Shown: positions 11,204 through 19,875, counted from the stretch's first letter. The stretch is 64,000 nucleotides of DNA from Frondihabitans australicus (GCF_003634555.1 NZ_RBKS01000001.1:3782001-3846000), one strand, 5' to 3'. Notes: generated by a model not told the origin, from the letters alone. Translations and numbers: made by a program.

Positions 11204-11226
11204 GTATGCTGTCTCGGATACGAGAC
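11204..11226 (+). promoter_or_regulatory. Candidate promoter and IclR operator between hutH and its regulator
   Basis: TATGCT at 11204-11209 fits a -10 box for the rightward iclR-type gene. GTCTCGGATACGAGAC at 11211-11226 has perfect 6-bp arms around GATA and lies about at its transcription start. The 108-bp gap also holds GCGGGCCGCTCGGCCCGC. The first palindrome is my preferred binding site for the IclR-type protein, which would then control both directions. Confidence 0.5.
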
Positions 11227-11264
11227 GCAGCGCCCGGCTGTGTCGAGCGTGTGACAGGAGCCCC

Positions 11265-12029
11265 ATGCCCTCGGTGCCCGCCGCGCGCCACGTGCTGCGC
11301 GTGATCCGGTTCCTCGCCGAGCAGGCCCGCCCGACCCACGCGGCCGTCGTCGCCCGCGAGCTCGACCTGCCGCGATCGACGGTGTACCACCTCCTGCGGG
11401 CGCTGCTCGACGAGGGCTTCGTCGTGCACTTCCCCGAGGAGAGCACGTACGCCCTCTCGACCGCCCTCGCTCAGCTCGGCACCTCGGCCGACCGCGCGAC
11501 GAGGCTACGGCGACTCGGCACCCCGCTGCTCTCGCGCCTGCTCGCCGATGTGGGCCTGCCGGTCGTCGCCCAGCTCGGCATGCTGCACGGCCAGGAGATC
11601 GTCTACCTGGCGCAGGAGTCGGCACCCCGCGCGCCCTCGCTGGTGAGCGCGATCGGCGTGCACCTGCCTGCGCACCTCACGGCGACCGGTCGCGTGATCC
11701 TGGCCCACCTCGAGCACGCGCAGGTGCGAGCCCTCTTCCCCGACCGCGACAGCCTCGTCGACCGGCGCGGGGCCGGGCCGCAGACGCTGCGGCAGCTCGA
11801 CGAGCTGCTCCGCGAGACCCGGCGGCGCGGCTGGGGCCTCGAGAACGGCGAGATCACCGACGGCTACGCCTCGGTCGCGGCGGTCGTGCTCGACCACAAC
11901 GACTATCCGACGGCGGCGATCGGCGTCACGTATCGCACCGTGGCGGTCGACCACACGGTGCTGCCGGAGGTCGTCGCGGCGGTGCGGGGCGCTGCCGGCG
12001 CGCTCGGCGCGCGCCTCCGCGGCCGCTAG
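11265..12029 (+). CDS. IclR family transcriptional regulator, probable controller of the hut operon
   Basis: 254 residues; ATG 11265 follows a GACAGGAG ribosome site. Residues 1-60 are the IclR winged helix ([20 protein letters not shown], then [16 protein letters not shown]), followed by the IclR effector-binding domain with [14 protein letters not shown] and the [14 protein letters not shown] region that lines the ligand pocket. It is transcribed away from hutH across a 108-bp gap, the usual place for a dedicated regulator. Hut operons are often controlled by HutC (GntR type) in proteobacteria, so an IclR protein in this position is a lineage-specific arrangement. Its last 4 nt overlap the convergent MarR gene. 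The inducer is presumably urocanate or histidine; this is inference. Confidence 0.9.
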   Translation: MPSVPAARHVLRVIRFLAEQARPTHAAVVARELDLPRSTVYHLLRALLDEGFVVHFPEESTYALSTALAQLGTSADRATRLRRLGTPLLSRLLADVGLPVVAQLGMLHGQEIVYLAQESAPRAPSLVSAIGVHLPAHLTATGRVILAHLEHAQVRALFPDRDSLVDRRGAGPQTLRQLDELLRETRRRGWGLENGEITDGYASVAAVVLDHNDYPTAAIGVTYRTVAVDHTVLPEVVAAVRGAAGALGARLRGR

Positions 12030-12466
12030 CCGGGCCAGCGCTCCGCGCTGAGGGCGTGGATGACCGCCAGCAGCTCTGCCCGGAACGCGTCGGGGTCGGC
12101 GGATCGCGGGAACACCTCGGTCTCGAGCGTGCGCGCGGCAGCCCAGGCCGTGGTGCCGGCCGGAGTGGAGGCGACGAGGGTTCGGCGGCGGTCCGCGGGA
12201 TCCTGCGCCCTCGACACCAGACCGTCGCGCTCGAGGCGCTCGAGCGTGCGCGACATCGTCTGCTCCTGCACGCGGGCGCGCGTGGCGAGGTCGCGCTGCG
12301 AGGCGGGGCCGGGCTGCAGCAGGTCGAGGGCGATGAGGCCGGCGTGCGTGAGGCCGGCCTCGGCGAGGCGCTCGATCCAGGTGTGCTCGACGAGTCGCGA
12401 GGCCATCGAGAGCAGGCGGCCGGTCGGCCAGGTCGTCATGTCGGGCCCGGGGCCAGCGTCTGCCAT
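12026..12466 (-). CDS. MarR family transcriptional regulator
   Basis: 146 residues from the ATG at 12466, chosen because TACGCT ends exactly 6 nt upstream, giving a leaderless start; a longer frame to 12496 has no such signal. The winged-helix core contains ASQRDLATRARVQEQTMSRT, then LERLERDGLVSRAQDPADRR as the recognition helix and the DR.R wing typical of MarR. It is divergent from a DHA2 exporter 76 bp away and almost certainly represses it through the palindrome at 12496-12509. The ligand is likely a drug or phenolic compound handled by the exporter. The 3' end overlaps the convergent iclR-type gene by 4 nt. Confidence 0.92.
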   Translation of the reverse strand: MADAGPGPDMTTWPTGRLLSMASRLVEHTWIERLAEAGLTHAGLIALDLLQPGPASQRDLATRARVQEQTMSRTLERLERDGLVSRAQDPADRRRTLVASTPAGTTAWAAARTLETEVFPRSADPDAFRAELLAVIHALSAERWPG

Positions 12467-12472
12467 CGCCCC

Positions 12473-12535
12473 AGCGTAGCCTCGATCGCTGAACACTCAG
12501 CCTGCTGAGCAAATCCACAGCCGACTGAGTATCGT
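12473..12535. promoter_or_regulatory. Divergent leaderless promoters with a shared MarR operator
   Basis: TACGCT (minus strand, 12473-12478) and TATCGT (plus strand, 12530-12535) are -10 boxes 6-7 nt from the two start codons. Between them CTCAGCCTGCTGAG (12496-12509) is an inverted repeat covering the expected -35 region of both. A half-like GACTGAGT is at 12523-12530. One bound MarR dimer could block both genes. Confidence 0.65.
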
Positions 12536-12542
12536 CGGAGAC

Positions 12543-14075
12543 ATGACGACAGCACCCGCGCCTGACGACTCGACCACCAAGGGCGCGAGCACGCGCGCCC
12601 AGCGCCACCGCTGGGCCGGCCTCGTCTTCATCAGCGTCGCCGTCTCGATCATCATCGTCGACTCGACGATCGTGAACGTCGCCATCCCCTCGATCATCGG
12701 CGACCTCCACATCTCGACGAGCCAGGTGCAGTGGGTGCAGGAGTCGTACACGCTCGTCTTCGCCAGCCTCCTGCTCGTCTTCGGGTCGCTGGCCGACCGG
12801 CTGGGGCGGCGCCGGATCCTGCTGATCGGGGTGGTCGTCTTCGCGCTGTCGAGCATTCTCGCGGCGAGCACCGACAGTGGCGGGTGGCTGATCGCAGCGC
12901 GGCTCGTGCAGGGCGTGGGCGGCGCGATGATCCTGCCGACGACGCTCTCGCTCATCAACGCGACGTTCTCGGGGCGCGAGCGCGGCATCGCCTTCGCGAT
13001 CTGGGGGTCGACGATCGGCGGCATGACGGCCCTCGGACCGCTGCTCGGCGGCTGGCTCACCACCGACTTCACCTGGCGCTACGCGTTCGGCATCAACGTG
13101 CCGATCGGAATCGCCGTCGTGATCGGCGTCGTGCTCTTCGTCGCGGAGTCGCGCGACCCAGGGCACGCCTCGCGCATCGACCCGGGCGGCGCGGTGCTCT
13201 CGGTCATCACCTTCGCGAGCCTCGTCTTCGGGCTGATCGAGGGGCGCACCTACGGCTGGTGGCTGCCCGCGACGAGCACCTTCGCCGTCGGCTCCTGGGT
13301 CTTCTCGCCCATTCCCGTCGCCTTCGCCGTGGCCCTGGTCGCAGGAGCAGCGTTCGTCACCCGGGGCATCCGCCGCGACCGCCGGGGCCTGCCCTCGATG
13401 ATCGCCGTCGACCTCTTCCGCATCCCCTCCTTCCGCAACGGCAACGTCGCCGCCCTGATCGTGGCGCTGGGGGAGTTCGGCATCATCCTGTCGCTGCCCC
13501 TCTGGATGCAGGAGGTGCTGGGCTACTCGGCCCTCCAGACGGGCTTCGTGCTGCTTGCGCTCGCGGTGGGCTCGTTCGTGGCCTCGGGCTTCGCGGGCGC
13601 GACCTCGGGCCGGTTCTCGCCCGTGCGCGTGGTGCGCGTCGGCATCGTGGCCGAGATCGTCGGCGTCGCGGGCACCGGGCTCGTGATCTCGGCGACGACC
13701 GAGTGGTGGCAGATCGTGCCGTTCCTGTTCGTCTACGGCTTCGGCGTGGGCCTCGCGACCGCACAGCTCACCGGCGTCGTGCTGGCCGACGTGCCGCAGG
13801 AGCAGAGCGGGAGGGCGTCCGGCACGCAGTCGACGTCACGACAGCTCGGCTCGGCGCTCGGCATCGCGGTGCTCGGCACCATCCTGTACTCCGTGGCGGG
13901 CACGCCGTCGACGGCGGCGACCTTCTCGGCCGGTGCGCGCGACTCGACCTTCGTCGCCGCCGCGTTCCTCGTGGTCGGCCTGCTCGCGACGCTCCGTCTC
14001 GGCCCCGGCGGTCAGGACCGCGCGAGCACGCTCACCTTGAGGTCGGCGCGGGCCTCGAACCCCATCGACTCGTAG
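12543..14075 (+). CDS. MFS transporter, DHA2 family (EmrB/QacA type)
   Basis: 510 residues. VDSTIVNVAIPSIIGDLHIS is the DHA2 N-terminal signature, followed by 'WVQESYTLVFASLLLVFGSLADRLGRRR' elements (motif A: GSLADRLGRR) and the motif C-like GPLLGGWLTTDFTWRYAF. Fourteen hydrophobic segments can be traced. It exports small toxic molecules in exchange for protons. The MarR gene on the opposite strand is its likely regulator. Its last 64 nt overlap the 3' end of the convergent acetyltransferase gene, which is a sizeable antisense overlap. Confidence 0.92.
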   Translation: MTTAPAPDDSTTKGASTRAQRHRWAGLVFISVAVSIIIVDSTIVNVAIPSIIGDLHISTSQVQWVQESYTLVFASLLLVFGSLADRLGRRRILLIGVVVFALSSILAASTDSGGWLIAARLVQGVGGAMILPTTLSLINATFSGRERGIAFAIWGSTIGGMTALGPLLGGWLTTDFTWRYAFGINVPIGIAVVIGVVLFVAESRDPGHASRIDPGGAVLSVITFASLVFGLIEGRTYGWWLPATSTFAVGSWVFSPIPVAFAVALVAGAAFVTRGIRRDRRGLPSMIAVDLFRIPSFRNGNVAALIVALGEFGIILSLPLWMQEVLGYSALQTGFVLLALAVGSFVASGFAGATSGRFSPVRVVRVGIVAEIVGVAGTGLVISATTEWWQIVPFLFVYGFGVGLATAQLTGVVLADVPQEQSGRASGTQSTSRQLGSALGIAVLGTILYSVAGTPSTAATFSAGARDSTFVAAAFLVVGLLATLRLGPGGQDRASTLTLRSARASNPIDS

Positions 14076-14734
14076 AGCCCCCGCGCCGGGTTGCCCTCGG
14101 CGACGTGCAGGAAGGCGCGGTCGCCGTCGGCGCGGATGCCGCGGATCACGTCGAGCATCAGCCGTCGGGCGTAGCCCCGCCCGCGCGCCTCGGGGTCGGT
14201 GCAGACGGCGCTCACCTCGACCCATCCCTCGGGGGCGAGCCGGCGGCCGGCCATGGCGAGCAGTCGCCCGTCGGCCCCGACGACGCCGCGGTAGCCGCCG
14301 AACTCGATCGTGCGTCGCTCGAACGGGCCGGGGGCGGTGAGGGTGGTCAGGCGGAGCATCTCGGGCACGTGCTGCTCTCCGAGATCCTGCGCCTCGTCGA
14401 AGGCCTCGTCGGGCGGGGTGACGCCGGTGTCGACCATCTGCGTGAGGCCGATCTCCTGCAGCGTCTCCCAGCCGGGCGCGGGGTGGAAGCCCTTCTCGAC
14501 GAACATCGCCACGGCGCCCGTGGGGGCGAGGCGGCCGAGGGCCTCCCAGTCGTCAGCGGTCGGCGAGAGGCCGAGGGACGCGAACGGGGCGACGTCGGTC
14601 GGGTAGCGGGCGGCGCCGCCGTCGACCAGGGCGAGCGAGGAGTGACGCGTGCGCAGGGCAGCGCCGATGGCGTCGTCGAGCAGGTGCATGCTCAGGGCAA
14701 CGGCGCGCGCCCCGCCCGTCATTCCCGAGGGCAT
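14012..14734 (-). CDS. GNAT family N-acetyltransferase
   Basis: 240 residues from the ATG at 14734; a start at 14689 (MHLLDDAIGAALRTRHSSLA) is equally plausible and closer to the usual length. The C-terminal half is a GNAT domain: VEVSAVCTDPEARGRGYARR is the acetyl-CoA pyrophosphate-binding motif A (here ARGRGYAR), and AFLHVAEGNPARGLYESMGF is motif B with the conserved 'N..A..lYe..GF'. The N-terminal half resembles the FR47-like actinobacterial group. The acceptor substrate is unknown. It lies 25 nt downstream of the alcohol dehydrogenase gene on the same strand, so the two are probably cotranscribed. Confidence 0.88.
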   Translation of the reverse strand: MPSGMTGGARAVALSMHLLDDAIGAALRTRHSSLALVDGGAARYPTDVAPFASLGLSPTADDWEALGRLAPTGAVAMFVEKGFHPAPGWETLQEIGLTQMVDTGVTPPDEAFDEAQDLGEQHVPEMLRLTTLTAPGPFERRTIEFGGYRGVVGADGRLLAMAGRRLAPEGWVEVSAVCTDPEARGRGYARRLMLDVIRGIRADGDRAFLHVAEGNPARGLYESMGFEARADLKVSVLARS

Positions 14735-14759
14735 GACGAGCAGGGCGCAGGAGCCGGCG

Positions 14760-15791
14760 TCAGCGCGTCGGAACGACGACCGCGCGCCCCTGAACCTTGC
14801 CCGCGTGCAGTCGCTCGTACGCGGCCGGCGCTTCGCTCATCGAGTACTCCTCCACGTGGATCGAGATCGCCCCACGCTTCGCCAACTCGACGACCTCCAT
14901 GAGCTCGATGCGCGAGCCCCAGTTGATCGCGCGACCGGTGACGTCGAGCGGCACCGTGGTCTGGCCGATCGGCACGGCGCCCGAGGCGACGCCGACCACG
15001 ACGATGTCGCCGGCCGTGCGGATCATCTTCGCAGCGAGGTCGGCGGTGGGCTGGATGCCGACGAAGTCGAACACCGCGTCGGCACCGAGGCCGCGGGTGA
15101 GGCCCTTGACGGACTCGATCGCGTCGGGGTTCGAGAGGAACGTGTGGTCGGCACCGACCTCGCGGGCGAACGCCAGCTTGTCGTCCGAGACGTCGAGCAC
15201 CACGACGGTCGACTGCGTGAGCGCCTTGAGCAGCTGGATCGCGACGTGGCCGAGGCCGCCGGAGCCGATGACGACCGCGGTGGTGCCGGGCGTGAGCTTC
15301 GGCAGCGCCGACTTCACGGCGCGGTAGGGCGTGAGGGCGGCGTCGGTGAGCGACACGTTCTTCACGGGGTCGAGGTCGCCGAGCGGCACGAGGTGGCGGG
15401 CGTCGTCGACGATCATGTACTCGGCCATACCGCCGTCCGTGAAGATGCCGGGCGCGCGCATGCCCTTCTCGCAGTTGTTCTCCTCGCCCTTGGCGCAGGA
15501 GTAGCAGCGCCCGCAGCCCCACGGGCCGTAGACGAGCACCGACTCGCCGATCTCCACGTCGCGCACGCCCTCGCCGATCGCCTCGACGGTGCCGGCCACC
15601 TCGTGGCCGAGCGTGAGCGGCAGGGGTTTGAAGGAGTAGTCCTCGGCCGACGCGCCCATGATGAACTCGTCCGAGTGGCACGCTCCGGCGGCGGTCACGC
15701 GGAGGAGGATCTCGCCGGGCGCGGGGGTGGGGGTGTCGATCTCGACCAGCTCCGGGCGGGATCCGATGGTGCGGTACTGAAGAGCTCTCAT
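14760..15791 (-). CDS. Zinc-dependent alcohol dehydrogenase (MDR family)
   Basis: 343 residues from ATG 15791, chosen because TACGAT ends 7 nt upstream (leaderless start); a start 9 nt earlier is possible. Catalytic zinc ligands are in AAGACHSDEFIMG (Cys) and LTLGHEVAGTVEAIGEG (His-Glu); the four structural-zinc cysteines are in the lobe WGCGRCYSCAKGEENNC. The NAD-binding Rossmann glycines are in AVVIGSGGLGHVAIQLL, and VVVLDVSDDKLAFA has the aspartate that favours NAD over NADP. It oxidises primary or secondary alcohols, or reduces aldehydes, in the cytoplasm. It is the first gene of a pair with the downstream acetyltransferase. Confidence 0.93.
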   Translation of the reverse strand: MRALQYRTIGSRPELVEIDTPTPAPGEILLRVTAAGACHSDEFIMGASAEDYSFKPLPLTLGHEVAGTVEAIGEGVRDVEIGESVLVYGPWGCGRCYSCAKGEENNCEKGMRAPGIFTDGGMAEYMIVDDARHLVPLGDLDPVKNVSLTDAALTPYRAVKSALPKLTPGTTAVVIGSGGLGHVAIQLLKALTQSTVVVLDVSDDKLAFAREVGADHTFLSNPDAIESVKGLTRGLGADAVFDFVGIQPTADLAAKMIRTAGDIVVVGVASGAVPIGQTTVPLDVTGRAINWGSRIELMEVVELAKRGAISIHVEEYSMSEAPAAYERLHAGKVQGRAVVVPTR

Positions 15792-15798
15792 GTCGTGC

Positions 15799-15863
15799 AT
15801 CGTACGCCGGAAAAAGCAACGGTTGTCGTCTATTCCTCGCCGTCGAGCGACGCGCGCTACCCT
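15799..15863. promoter_or_regulatory. Divergent leaderless promoters (alcohol dehydrogenase / DUF3052-like gene)
   Basis: TACGAT on the minus strand (15799-15804) is 7 nt from the alcohol dehydrogenase ATG, and TACCCT on the plus strand (15858-15863) is 6 nt from the ATG at 15870. Between them is a lower-GC patch with AAAAAGCAACGG. No clear operator is seen. Confidence 0.55.
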
Positions 15864-15869
15864 GCTGGC

Positions 15870-16256
15870 ATGGTGCAGTCGACCGCGGTGAAGCTCGGGG
15901 TGAAGCAGGGGTCATGGGTGGCCGCGTGGGGCATCGAGCAGGAGCAGCTGCTCACGCTGCTCGGCCCTCTGCCCGACCAGGTCGAAGTCTCGGCCGTCCT
16001 CGCCGACGAGGCCCCCGACGAGTCGGCGCAGATCGTCCTCCTCTTCGCCGACACGGTCGACGACGTCCACGCGCGCATCGAGGCCGCGTGGCAGTCGACG
16101 GCCGCGCTCGGACGCCTCTGGGTCGCGTACCGGAAGGGCGCGAGGCCGCTGCACCGCGACACCCTGCAGGAGGCGCTGGCCGTGCACGGCCTGAACGGCG
16201 TCACGCTCGTCGCCCTCGACGGCGAGTGGTCGGCCATGCGGGTGCGCCCGGCCTGA
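15870..16256 (+). CDS. Small DUF3052-like protein
   Basis: 128 residues. The N-terminus VKLGVKQGSWVAAWGIEQEQ, the middle ESAQIVLLFADTV, the WVAYRKG strand and the end VTLVALDGEWSAMRVRP follow the order of elements in DUF3052 proteins (KLG.k.G..v, a hydrophobic strand, a 'Wl..pK.g' strand and 'W...R'). I do not know a biochemical role for that family. The start is supported by a -10 box (TACCCT) 6 nt upstream. It stands alone between divergent and downstream operons. Confidence 0.65.
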   Translation: MVQSTAVKLGVKQGSWVAAWGIEQEQLLTLLGPLPDQVEVSAVLADEAPDESAQIVLLFADTVDDVHARIEAAWQSTAALGRLWVAYRKGARPLHRDTLQEALAVHGLNGVTLVALDGEWSAMRVRPA

Positions 16257-16372
16257 CTCCCTTGTCCCGGTGGAGGCGCCGCCGGTAGGGTGGTTCCGTC
16301 GCGACCTGTACATCTTTTGTCTGATCGTCAACAGAAGTCGCCGACCGTCACTCACCCCCACAGGAGTCAACG

Positions 16373-17125
16373 ATGACCAAGCCCCTCTCCGTCCAGCTCT
16401 ACAGCGTCCGCGACGCCGTGGCGGCCGATCTGCCGGGCGCGGTGGCGCGCCTGGCCGAGATCGGCTTCACCACCGTCGAGCCCTACGGCTTCGCCGAGCG
16501 CCCCGACGAGTTCGCCTCGGCGCTCTCGGCGGCGGGCCTCACCGCTCCCTCGGGCCACGCGCCCGCGATCGACTCGGCCGACGCGGCCCAGATCTTCGAG
16601 GCGGCCAAGACGGTCGGCATCGAGACCGTGATCGACCCGTTCATCCCGGGCGACCGCTGGCAGACCGCGGCGCAGATCGACGAGACGGCGGCCCGCGTCA
16701 ACGAGCTGACCGCGCAGGCGGCCGGGTACGGCCTCGCCTTCGGCTACCACAACCACAACTGGGAGCTCGAGACCTCGATCGACGGCGCCACCGCGCTCGA
16801 GTACTTCGCGTCGAAGCTCGACCCCGCCGTCGTGCTCGAGGTCGACACCTACTGGGCCACGCTCGGCGGCGCCGACGCCGCGGCCCTCCTCGGCCGCCTC
16901 GGCGACCGCGTGAAGCTCATCCACGTGAAGGACGGCTCGATCGCCGGCGGCAAGGAAGACCAGCGTCCCGCCGGCCAGGGCGAGATCCCGATCCCCGCGA
17001 TCCTCGCCGCGGCGCCCAGCGCCCGCCGGGTCATCGAGTTCGACCAGTACTCCGGCGACCTGTTCGAGGCTCTCGCGGCCTCGTTCGCCTGGCTCACCGA
17101 GAACGACACGGCGGCCGCCGAATGA
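16373..17125 (+). CDS. Sugar phosphate isomerase/epimerase (xylose isomerase-like TIM barrel)
   Basis: 250 residues. The start SVQLYSVRDAV and later FGYHNHNWEL, VLEVDTYWATLGG, VKLIHVKDG and VIEFDQYSGD are the strand ends of an AP-endonuclease-2/xylose-isomerase-like TIM barrel, where the Glu, Asp, His and Glu side chains bind a divalent metal. Enzymes of this family isomerise or epimerise ketoses and inositol derivatives. The stop overlaps the start of the oxidoreductase gene by 4 nt (ATGA), so the two proteins probably act on the same sugar. An ACAGGAGT ribosome site precedes the ATG. The 116-bp leader holds CTTTTGTCTGATCGTCAACA, possibly an operator. Confidence 0.88.
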   Translation: MTKPLSVQLYSVRDAVAADLPGAVARLAEIGFTTVEPYGFAERPDEFASALSAAGLTAPSGHAPAIDSADAAQIFEAAKTVGIETVIDPFIPGDRWQTAAQIDETAARVNELTAQAAGYGLAFGYHNHNWELETSIDGATALEYFASKLDPAVVLEVDTYWATLGGADAAALLGRLGDRVKLIHVKDGSIAGGKEDQRPAGQGEIPIPAILAAAPSARRVIEFDQYSGDLFEALAASFAWLTENDTAAAE

Positions 17126-18219
17126 GCGCCGTCGGCATCGGCTTCATCGGGGCCGGCAACATCTCGACCCAGTACCTCGAGAACCTCACGAAGTTCCCCG
17201 ACGTCGAGGTCCGCTTCATCGCCGACATCGACCTCGGCCGCGCCGAAGAGCAGGCGACGAAGTACGGCATCGCCGGCTTCGGCACCGTCGACGAGCTCCT
17301 CGCCCACGACGACACCGAGATCGTGATCAACCTCACCATCCCGGCCGTCCACGCCGAGGTCGGCCGCCAGGTCATCGCCGCCGGCAAGAACGTCTGGAGC
17401 GAGAAGCCCCTCGCGCTCGAGGCCGACGACGCCGCGTCGCTCCTCGCGGCGGCTCAGGGCGCAGGATTGCGGGTCGCCTGCGCTCCCGACACCGTCCTGG
17501 GCGCCGGCATCCAGACCGCCCTCCGTGCCATCGCGCGCGGCGACATCGGCGAGCCCCTCACGGCGACGACGATGTTCCAGGTGCCCGGCCCCGAGTCGTG
17601 GCACCCGCGCCCCGAGTTCCTCTTCGCCAAGGGCGGCGGGCCGCTCTTCGACATGGGCGCGTACTACATCACGACCCTCGTGCACGCCTTCGGCTCGGCC
17701 TCGCGCGTGCAGGCGGTCTCGTCGAAGTCGCACGAGACCCGCACCATCGGCTCGGGCCCGGCCGCGGGCACCGTGTTCCCGGTCGAGGTGCCGACGCACC
17801 ACGCCGCGCTCATCTCGTTCGCGGGCGGCCAGTCGTCGCAGTCGACGTTCTCGTTCCAGCAGGCCCTGCCGCGCATGGGCTTCGTCGAGATCACCGGCAC
17901 CGAGGGAACCCTCGTGCTGCCCGACCCGAACACCTTCGTCGGCGACTCGACGCTGTGGCGGTTCGGCAGCGACGAGCCCACGACGATCACGGCCGAGGGC
18001 TCCGAGTGGGGTCGCGGCACCGGCGTCGTCGACCTCGCCCGCTCGATCCGCGCGGGCGTGCCCGAGAAGGCCTCGGGAGCCCTGGCCTCGCACGTCCTCG
18101 ACGTGATGCTCGGCATCCGCGACGCCGCCGAGTCCGGCGACGCCGTCACGATCGCCTCGCGGGTCGAGAAGCCGTCGCCGCTCGACGTCTCGTTCGACCC
18201 GGCCGCCTCGACGCTGTAG
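17122..18219 (+). CDS. Gfo/Idh/MocA family oxidoreductase
   Basis: 365 residues. IGFIGAGNISTQYLENL is the Rossmann NAD(P) motif (residues 6-22), and GKNVWSEKPLALE carries the catalytic Glu-Lys-Pro at 94-96, which is intact here in contrast to the first family member at 559. The C-terminal domain has FAKGGGPLFDMGAYYITTLV, with the 'GG.l.D.G.Y.i' substrate-site pattern. It oxidises or reduces a hydroxyl of a sugar, sugar acid or inositol. Translational coupling with the isomerase gene implies a two-step conversion. Palindrome family A copy 2 begins 39 nt after the stop and likely ends the transcript. A GntR-type regulator gene follows. Confidence 0.92.
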   Translation: MSAVGIGFIGAGNISTQYLENLTKFPDVEVRFIADIDLGRAEEQATKYGIAGFGTVDELLAHDDTEIVINLTIPAVHAEVGRQVIAAGKNVWSEKPLALEADDAASLLAAAQGAGLRVACAPDTVLGAGIQTALRAIARGDIGEPLTATTMFQVPGPESWHPRPEFLFAKGGGPLFDMGAYYITTLVHAFGSASRVQAVSSKSHETRTIGSGPAAGTVFPVEVPTHHAALISFAGGQSSQSTFSFQQALPRMGFVEITGTEGTLVLPDPNTFVGDSTLWRFGSDEPTTITAEGSEWGRGTGVVDLARSIRAGVPEKASGALASHVLDVMLGIRDAAESGDAVTIASRVEKPSPLDVSFDPAASTL

Positions 18220-18258
18220 CGGCGTCGCGGGCTCGGGTCGCCGCTCCTGCGCCCCTTG

Positions 18259-18320
18259 CCCCTCCCAAAAACGACTCTGCGCACCGTACATACGGTGCGC
18301 AGAGTCGTTTTTGGGAGGGG
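18259..18320. repeat. Dispersed intergenic palindrome, family A copy 2 (perfect 30-bp arms)
   Basis: A 62-bp palindrome with perfect 30-bp arms and only two bases (CA) at the centre. The core CTCCCAAAAACGACTCTGC is shared with copies at 1779 and 26115, but the inner part GCACCGTA differs and is itself matched on the other arm, so the arms co-vary. Confidence 0.9.
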
Positions 18321-18401
18321 GCAATGCCACGAAGGGGGGAGCACCGACGCGTGACATAGGAGTACCGTGTTGAGACACCAGCAGTGTCGAAGGGGATCAG
18401 C

Positions 18402-19061
18402 ATGCCCGTGCCCGTGACGTCCGATGCGAAAGAGACCCGCCTGCTCCTGCGCGATCGCGTCCGCGGGCAGATCCAGGAGGCCATCCTCGACGGCACGCTC
18501 CTCGCGGGCGAACGCCTCAACGACGACGAGCTGGTGGCGTGGCTGGGGGTGTCGCGCACGCCGATCCGTGAGGCCCTCGTCGACCTCGAGCACATGGGCC
18601 TCGTGGTCATCGAGCCGAACCGCTTCACGGCGGTCGCCGACCCCGACCCCGCGATGGTGGTGCCGATCCTGCAGACCCTGGGGGTCCTGTACGGCGGGGT
18701 GCTCCGCCTCGCCGTGCCCCTGCTGACCAAAGCCGAGGCGAAGCGTCTCGCAGCTCAGGTCGACAGCTGTGTCGAGGCTCTCGACGAAGGAGACTTCCTC
18801 TCCGTCAACGTGCACACCGTGGCGTTGTTCGACGCGTTCGTCGGGCTGTGCGGCAACGCGCCGCTCATCAAGGCGACGCGCGACATCGAGTTCGGCCTCG
18901 CCTATCGGCTGCGCGTGCCGAACATCGTCGACCTGCTGCCCTGGGGCGAGATGCGCCAGCAGTACCTCGAGCTCAAGGCGGCGACGCTCGCGGGCGACGG
19001 CATCGCGGCCGAGCTGGCGGGCGAGGCCCTGCACCAGCTGCCGGTCACGCCACGGGGGTAG
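18402..19061 (+). CDS. GntR family transcriptional regulator (FadR-type)
   Basis: 219 residues from ATG 18402, 5 nt after AAGGGGA; a GTG 18 nt upstream is an alternative. The N-terminal winged helix is typical: RDRVRGQIQEAILDGTLLAG, then LNDDELVAWLGVSRTPIREA and LVDLEHMGLVVIEPNRFTAV. The C-terminal helical part (about residues 80-215) is an FCD-like ligand domain, although its metal-binding histidines are not obvious. The gene lies downstream of the isomerase/oxidoreductase operon and may control it, or may act elsewhere. Its last 17 nt overlap the convergent SGNH hydrolase gene. Confidence 0.9.
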   Translation: MPVPVTSDAKETRLLLRDRVRGQIQEAILDGTLLAGERLNDDELVAWLGVSRTPIREALVDLEHMGLVVIEPNRFTAVADPDPAMVVPILQTLGVLYGGVLRLAVPLLTKAEAKRLAAQVDSCVEALDEGDFLSVNVHTVALFDAFVGLCGNAPLIKATRDIEFGLAYRLRVPNIVDLLPWGEMRQQYLELKAATLAGDGIAAELAGEALHQLPVTPRG

Positions 19062-19845
19062 CGACCCGCTTCTCTCGGGGTGCCTCGACCGTCGACGCGG
19101 CGGGGCCGGCCGCAGCCAGCGCCTCGCGCTCGGCGAGCAGGTTCGCCACGGCCGGGGTCAGTGCTTTGGCCCAGAGCTTGTGCATCGTCGCCCACGACAG
19201 CGAGTCGCGGACGAAGAGCTGGTCCTGCTCGACGGTCGGGAACGGCACCGTGACGGCTCCGCGGGTGTCGGCGACGACCGCGCGGGTGACGGCGTTGAGC
19301 TCCTCGATTCCCGTGGTGATCAGCTCGGCGGCGGCGCCCGTGACCTCCTGGAATTTCCACATCGGCGGGATCTCGGCGACCACGACGACGGTCTCGGCCG
19401 AGGCCTCGTGCCGGATGCGCGCGATGATCCGCTGCAGCGACCTGCGCCACTCGTCGGGCTCGGTGCCGAGCAGCACGTCGGTGATGCCGATGATCAGCAC
19501 GGCCGCGTCGGCGTCGTCCGAGACCAGGAAGGGCAGGTCGGCGGCGCCCGAGATGCTCAGCGTCGGCGACGTCGCCTCCGTCCACACGCAGCCGCGCTCG
19601 CGAGTCGCGGCGAGCTGCTGAGCGGTGCGGCTCGACGTCTTCATGCCGTGATGCAGCACGCCGTAGCCCGAGACCGCGATGCTGCCGACGAACGAGAGGC
19701 GGTCGGGGTTCTCGCCCGGCATGCTGAAGTCGGGCTCATCGGCCGGGAACGGGGCCGCGGTCAGCGCACGCTGGTACAGCCTCAACTGCACCCGCAGAAG
19801 GGGTTTGGCGAGGCGGAGGACGAGGGGGTGCGTGCGGTGGTTCAT
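19045..19845 (-). CDS. SGNH/GDSL-like hydrolase with degenerate motifs
   Basis: 266 residues. The layout is that of a bacterial SGNH hydrolase: RLSFVGSIAVSGYGVLHHGM holds the block I nucleophile (G-S-I-A-V-S-G), AAVLIIGITDVLLGTEPDEW corresponds to block III where G-x-N-D is usual but here reads G-I-T-D, and the C-terminal DSLSWATMHKLWAKAL carries the final His, with more than the usual two residues after Asp. Such enzymes are esterases, acetyl esterases or lysophospholipases. No signal peptide is clear, although the N-terminus is basic and amphipathic. It is convergent with, and slightly overlaps, the GntR gene. Activity is plausible but should not be assumed. Confidence 0.8.
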   Translation of the reverse strand: MNHRTHPLVLRLAKPLLRVQLRLYQRALTAAPFPADEPDFSMPGENPDRLSFVGSIAVSGYGVLHHGMKTSSRTAQQLAATRERGCVWTEATSPTLSISGAADLPFLVSDDADAAVLIIGITDVLLGTEPDEWRRSLQRIIARIRHEASAETVVVVAEIPPMWKFQEVTGAAAELITTGIEELNAVTRAVVADTRGAVTVPFPTVEQDQLFVRDSLSWATMHKLWAKALTPAVANLLAEREALAAAGPAASTVEAPREKRVATPVA

Positions 19846-19875
19846 GACGGGGCGAGTCTGTCATGTCCTCCACAG

